Shown: positions 60,273-64,000 of the stretch, piece after piece | How positions within the stretch are numbered: the stretch's first letter is position 1 | Layout of the letters: the number at the start of each line of letters is the position of its first letter | Assembly (NCBI RefSeq): GCF_036227605.1 | Contig: NZ_CP109487.1 | Coordinates: forward strand, 5,619,001 to 5,683,000 | Length of the DNA stretch: 64,000 bases | Direction: 5' to 3' | From: Streptomyces sp. NBC_01439 | GTDB taxonomy: Bacteria; Actinomycetota; Actinomycetes; Streptomycetales; Streptomycetaceae | Notes under the pieces: generated by a model | What the model was told of the DNA's origin: nothing | Seen by the model: only the letters and a program-made list of their open reading frames with translations | The model's database searches: none | Position numbers and translations under genes: made by a program

Positions 60273-61967
60273 ATGAGCATCCCGCCGCCCCCCAGCCAGC
60301 CGCCGTCCGGCGGCTTCGGCGCGCCCGTGCCGCCGTCCGGCCCGGCCGCGCCGCAGGCCGGGCCCCCGCAGCAGCAACCGCCGGCCGCGTACGGGTACCC
60401 GCAGACCGGACCCGGCTACGGCTACCCGGAGACCGGGCCCGGCTACGGCTACCCGCAGCAGCCCGGCACCCCGTCGCCCTACGGGGCCCCCGGCGCCCCC
60501 GTGCCCGCCCCGCACCCCCCGGCCCCGGCCGCCGGCAACGCCAAGCGCACCCAGCTGACGATCGTCGGCGCGGCCGTCCTGGCCATCGCCCTCATCGTCG
60601 GCGGCGGCCTCTGGTACACCTCCGGCGACGGCGGCGGCAACGAGGCCGACGGCAACCCGAGCGCCTCCCCGGGCAACGACAAGCCCCAGGACTACGTGCC
60701 CGGCACCGAGAAGGTGCCCGGCAACCCGAAGTCGAAGCCGCTGCTCAACCTGCCGAGCCCGGTCCCGACCGACGTCGCCTCCGTCGCCGGCTCCTGGCTG
60801 ACCGACTCCACCTACGTCAAGACCGATCTGGCGAAGGTCGTCGGCTACAACCTCGTCGACGGCGGCAAGAAGTGGGAGCTGCCCTTCCCCGGCGAAGTCT
60901 GCGGCGCGACCAAGCACGTCAGCGAGAACAAGACCGCCGTCATCTTCAAGCCCACCCAGCCGACGCCCGAGAACAGGGCCGTCCCGTGTTCCGAGGTCGG
61001 TGTCATCGACCTGGAGAGCGGCAAGCTCGTCTGGTCCGGCAACGCCAAGAGCGCCACCGGCGGCGACAGGCCCGTCGCGTTCTCCGCCGTCACCCTCAGC
61101 GGCAAGACGGTCGCCGCGGCCGGCGTCTCCGGGGGCGGCGCCGCCTGGAGCCTCACCGACGGCAAGTCCCTGTGGCTGCCCAAGGTCGACGCAGAAGGCT
61201 GCCGCGACGTCGGCTACGGCGGCGGCGAGGCCCTCGCCGCCATCCGCAAGTGCGGCCAGAGCCCCAACTACACGCTGTACGGGCAGCTCCTCGACCCGAC
61301 CACCGGCGCGCCCACGGCCTCGTACAAGCTCTCCCAGGGCATCGAGGACGCGAACATCGTCGCCACCAAGCCCCTGATCGTGGCCGCCAACGTCGGCAAG
61401 ACCGCGAAGAACGGCGCGGGCGTCAGCGACCTCTTCGTCCTCGACCCCAAGGGCGAGCTGAAGGCCCGCATCCCGCTCGCCTCCGGAGACTTCGGCGCCA
61501 AGTGCGGATCCGAGGTCGAGGAGTGCTCGAACATGGTGGTCGGCAACGGCAAGCTCTACCTGCCGTCGTACGAGCACCAGGGCCAGGTCTCCGGCGGCCG
61601 TACCAACGAACTGCTCTCCTTCGACCTGGAGACCGGCAAGCAGACCACCGACCGTGCCGACGCGGGCGAGCGGTTCACGATGTCCCCGCTGCGCATGGAC
61701 GGGTCGAACATCATCGCCTACAAGTTCCCCCCGTACGACAAGGGCGGTCAGATCGTCAGCATCGACGGCAGGACGATGAAGGAGACCGTCCTCATGGTGA
61801 ACCCGGAGGACAAGGCGAACCACCGAATCGAGACCAGCTTCTCGTTCGACCACTCCGAGTACCGCTTCCGCAACGGCAAGTTCTTCATCTCGCGCACGAT
61901 CGCCTCCAAGCCGTGGGGGGAGAGCGCCGACCAGGACTACCTCTTCGCCTCCTACAGCGCGAGCTGA
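60273..61967 (+). CDS. Membrane-anchored PQQ-type beta-propeller protein, copy 3 (divergent)
   Basis: 564 residues from ATG 60273, with AAAGG 13 nt upstream; the frame opens 48 bp earlier without a site. Same plan as copies 1 and 2 but clearly older: cytoplasmic region with three TGPGYGYP-type repeats (GPGYGYPETGPGYGYPQQP), one helix (TQLTIVGAAVLAIALIVGGGLWYTS) and a propeller (GYNLVDGGKKWELPFPGEVCG, GVIDLESGKLVW, LLSFDLETGKQTT, and FRNGKFFISRTIAS). It follows copy 2 by 44 bp and is probably in the same operon as copy 2; a terminator follows. Confidence 0.8.
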   Translation: MSIPPPPSQPPSGGFGAPVPPSGPAAPQAGPPQQQPPAAYGYPQTGPGYGYPETGPGYGYPQQPGTPSPYGAPGAPVPAPHPPAPAAGNAKRTQLTIVGAAVLAIALIVGGGLWYTSGDGGGNEADGNPSASPGNDKPQDYVPGTEKVPGNPKSKPLLNLPSPVPTDVASVAGSWLTDSTYVKTDLAKVVGYNLVDGGKKWELPFPGEVCGATKHVSENKTAVIFKPTQPTPENRAVPCSEVGVIDLESGKLVWSGNAKSATGGDRPVAFSAVTLSGKTVAAAGVSGGGAAWSLTDGKSLWLPKVDAEGCRDVGYGGGEALAAIRKCGQSPNYTLYGQLLDPTTGAPTASYKLSQGIEDANIVATKPLIVAANVGKTAKNGAGVSDLFVLDPKGELKARIPLASGDFGAKCGSEVEECSNMVVGNGKLYLPSYEHQGQVSGGRTNELLSFDLETGKQTTDRADAGERFTMSPLRMDGSNIIAYKFPPYDKGGQIVSIDGRTMKETVLMVNPEDKANHRIETSFSFDHSEYRFRNGKFFISRTIASKPWGESADQDYLFASYSAS

Positions 61968-61999
61968 CCGGGCCGCGCCGATCCCGCACGACAGCGCCG

Positions 62000-62035
62000 G
62001 AAGCCCCCGAACGGTCCGCACCGATCGGGGGCTTC
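62000..62035 (+). terminator. Terminator of the propeller gene cluster
   Basis: GAAGCCCCCGA (62000-62010) with its complement TCGGGGGCTTC (62025-62035) around a 14-nt loop, 33 bp past the stop of copy 3. Confidence 0.85.
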
Positions 62036-62109
62036 TGCGCGGTATCCCCCTCGCACCGTCGAACAAGCGTGTAGCTTGCCGGGTCAGAAGGGTGGGGGGT
62101 GCTTCCTCA

Positions 62110-62802
62110 ATGGGCGTACGGGTCGTCGTGGTCGACGAGCACCGGCTGCTGGCCGAGGCGCTCGCCTCTGCCCTGAAGCTGCGCGGGCACCGGGTACTGG
62201 CAGCCGCGGCGCCGACGGCGGGCGCCGCCGAGCTGGTCATCAGCCGCGCTCCGGAGGTCTGCCTGCTCGGCACCGCCACCCCCGCCGAGCCCGGGGTCTT
62301 CGAGCCCGTCGTCCGCATCAAGCGGGAGCGCCCGCAGATCGCCGTGGTCGTGCTCGGCCCGGTGCCCAGCCCGCGCGGGATCGCGGCCGCCTTTGCCGCC
62401 GGCGCCTCGGGGTACGTACGGCAGGACGAGCGCATCGAGGGCGTGGAGCGGGCGCTGGCCAAGGCCAGGGCGGGGGAGGTGGCGATCGCCCCGCAACTGT
62501 TGCAGGGGGCCTTCGCCGAGCTCCTGAACCCCGCCGCCCAGCCCGACGACGAGGGGAGCCGGCTGCTGCGGCTGCTCACCCCGCGCGAGGTGGAGGTGCT
62601 CGTCCGGGTCGCCGAGGGCGAGGACACCCGGCTGATCGCCGCGGGCATGGAGATCGCCCCGAGCACCGCCCGTACGCACGTGCAGCGGGTGCTGATGAAG
62701 CTGGGTGTGGGATCCAGGCTGGAGGCGGCCGCGCTGGCCGCCCGCACCGGTCTGCTGGACCGGGCGCTGCCCACGCCGCCGTCCGCCGCCGCGCGCGGCT
62801 GA
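62110..62802 (+). CDS. Atypical LuxR/NarL-type response regulator
   Basis: 230 residues from ATG 62110; GTG 62092 is in frame and six codons longer. Receiver-like N-terminal domain (VRVVVVDEHRLLAEALASALK) with the acidic pocket Asp9-Glu10, but the phosphate-accepting Asp is Gly54 in APEVCLLGTAT, and the usual Lys after strand 5 is Arg. C-terminal LuxR helix-turn-helix (about 160-215): LLTPREVEVLVRVAEGEDTRLIAAGMEIAPSTARTHVQRVLMKLGVGSR. So it cannot be phosphorylated in the standard way and is probably an orphan regulator controlled by ligand, partner or level. No kinase gene is adjacent. Confidence 0.85.
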   Translation: MGVRVVVVDEHRLLAEALASALKLRGHRVLAAAAPTAGAAELVISRAPEVCLLGTATPAEPGVFEPVVRIKRERPQIAVVVLGPVPSPRGIAAAFAAGASGYVRQDERIEGVERALAKARAGEVAIAPQLLQGAFAELLNPAAQPDDEGSRLLRLLTPREVEVLVRVAEGEDTRLIAAGMEIAPSTARTHVQRVLMKLGVGSRLEAAALAARTGLLDRALPTPPSAAARG

Positions 62803-62919
62803 CGCACGGGCCGGGGCGGGGCCGGCCCCCGATTTCCCCGTGGGCGCGGAATCGGGTAAGCCAGTGTCCAAGCACGCGCACGTACCCGCGCGTGCTCCCG
62901 CGCGAGAGGCAGTAGGCGA

Positions 62920-63879
62920 GTGAGCAAGTACCTGGTAACCGGTGGCGCCGGATACGTCGGCAGCGTGGTCGCGGCCCACCTTCTGGAGGCCGGCCACGAG
63001 GTCACCGTCCTCGACGACCTGAGCACGGGCTTCCGCGCGGGGGTCCCGGAGGGCGCCACCTTCATCGAGGGCCGCATCCAGGACGCGGCCCGGTACGTGG
63101 ACGGCTCCTTCGAGGCGGTGCTGCACTTCGCGGCCTCCTCGCAGGTCGGCGAGTCCGTGGTGAACCCGGGCAAGTACTGGGAGAACAACGTCGGCGGGAC
63201 GCTGGCCCTGCTGGCCGCGATGCGCGGGGCGGGCGTGCGCAAGCTGGTGTTCTCCTCCACCGCCGCCACCTACGGGGAGCCGACGGAGGGCCTGCTGACG
63301 GAGGCCTCGGTGACCGCACCGACCAATCCGTACGGTGCCTCGAAGCTGGCCGTCGACCACATGATCGCGGGGGAGTGCGTGGCGCACGGCCTGGCCGCGG
63401 TGTCGCTGCGCTACTTCAACGTGGCCGGCGCCTACGGGCAGTTCGGTGAGCGCCACACCCCCGAGACGCACCTGATCCCGCTGGTCCTCCAGGTCGCCCT
63501 GGGCGAGCGGGAGTCGATCTCGGTGTTCGGCGAGGACTACCCGACCCCGGACGGCACCTGCGTGCGCGACTACATCCACGTCGCCGACCTCGCGGAGGCC
63601 CACCTGGCCGCCCTGCGGGCCGCCACCGGCGGGGAGCACCTGATCTGCAACCTGGGCAACGGCAACGGGTTCTCGGTCCGCGAGGTCGTCGAGACCGTCC
63701 GCAAGGTCACCGGCCGGGAGATCCCCGAGGTGGTCGCCCCGCGCCGGGCCGGCGACCCGGCGATGCTCGTCGCCTCCGCGCGCACGGCCCACGAGCGCCT
63801 CGGCTGGACCCCGAGCCGCTCGGACCTCACGGGGATCATCACGGACGCGTGGAACTTCGCGCGTACGCACACCTCCTGA
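62920..63879 (+). CDS. galE: UDP-glucose 4-epimerase
   Basis: 319 residues from GTG 62920. Extended SDR: NAD-binding TGGAGYVGS (7-15), [29 protein letters not shown] (catalytic Ser/Thr 113-114), catalytic Tyr138 and Lys142 in [15 protein letters not shown], and [14 protein letters not shown]. It interconverts UDP-glucose and UDP-galactose. The frame ends at 63879, before a terminator; galK or galT are not in the window. With galU earlier in the window it supplies UDP-sugars for envelope glycans. Confidence 0.95.
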   Translation: MSKYLVTGGAGYVGSVVAAHLLEAGHEVTVLDDLSTGFRAGVPEGATFIEGRIQDAARYVDGSFEAVLHFAASSQVGESVVNPGKYWENNVGGTLALLAAMRGAGVRKLVFSSTAATYGEPTEGLLTEASVTAPTNPYGASKLAVDHMIAGECVAHGLAAVSLRYFNVAGAYGQFGERHTPETHLIPLVLQVALGERESISVFGEDYPTPDGTCVRDYIHVADLAEAHLAALRAATGGEHLICNLGNGNGFSVREVVETVRKVTGREIPEVVAPRRAGDPAMLVASARTAHERLGWTPSRSDLTGIITDAWNFARTHTS

Positions 63880-63942
63880 ACCTCCTCAACCCCCTGACCT
63901 CCCGGAGCTCCGGTATCCGTCCGGACCTCCCCTGGTCCTGTG

Positions 63943-63974
63943 CGCCCCCCGCACCCCGATCGGTGCGGGGGGCG
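63943..63974 (+). terminator. Terminator of galE
   Basis: A perfect 13-bp inverted repeat (63943-63955 and 63962-63974) with a 6-nt loop, 64 bp past the galE stop. Confidence 0.88.
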
Positions 63975-64000
63975 TGTGCGTGTCGGGTGCGCGCTGCGGA

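Noticed and set aside
60141..63269. 1042-aa minus-strand frame opposite propeller 3, the LuxR gene and galE
   Set aside because: Crosses three well-supported genes on the other strand; no motif or ribosome site.

Overview
The window is high-GC actinobacterial chromosome, almost certainly Streptomyces. Codon third positions are almost all G or C, GTG/TTG starts and GTGA stop/start overlaps are common, and Streptomyces-type genes are present: the divisome gene sepX, an SsgA-like protein, a tricorn-type protease, an rpfB-ksgA-ispE block, a single-gene tRNA-Ala(CGC), and PMT-type mannosyltransferase.

Layout. (a) 1-4096 is an accessory, lower-GC segment: the 3' end of a gene with an 11-unit pentapeptide repeat, an intact 870-bp IS5-family insertion sequence in a TA dinucleotide, a minus-strand regulatory cassette (84-aa protein, DUF6879-type protein, XRE/DUF5753 regulator, 27-aa ORF) and two divergent small genes. 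Its right edge cuts an ltrA gene after 66 codons. (b) 4598-10590: mscL, a SAF-like exported protein, a PyrF-like decarboxylase with an altered catalytic residue, a CMD-family protein, mtnP, an FmdB-type zinc ribbon protein and an MFS transporter. (c) 10990-21718: a CPA antiporter with a probable CTG start, penicillin acylase, the folate cyclo-ligase / galU / moeA / moaC / mogA / acetyltransferase / sepX run and tRNA-Ala. (d) 21853-30335: two unrecognised proteins, a CoA-transferase pseudogene, xthA, a MerR regulator and a monooxygenase-hydrolase-SDR operon. (e) 30445-45339: tricorn protease, TetR-MMPL pair with a visible operator, SsgA-like protein, nickel/cobalt cbiMQO behind a Nur-like box, serine hydrolase, YbaK, a penicillin-binding protein, a GNAT gene with an in-frame TAG, a small secreted 4-Cys protein. 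(f) 45492-63974: pmt, rsmI, a zinc-ribbon protein, tatD, rpfB, ksgA, ispE, an acyltransferase, an ABC-F ATPase, three tandem membrane-anchored PQQ-type beta-propeller proteins, an atypical LuxR regulator and galE.

How the genes fit together. Several blocks are functional units: molybdenum cofactor synthesis (moeA-moaC-mogA), ECF metal uptake (cbiM-cbiQ-cbiO), the actinobacterial tatD-rpfB-ksgA-ispE block, and a three-gene oxidative operon resembling mycobacterial mymA. Most of the window is core chromosome. The most unusual points are the three tandem propeller genes, whose duplication left a decayed copy of the ABC-F 3' end between them; the IS that landed exactly in a stop codon; two gene remnants and one nonsense-mutated gene; and a dispersed 67-bp repeat that has become the C-terminal tail of a monooxygenase.
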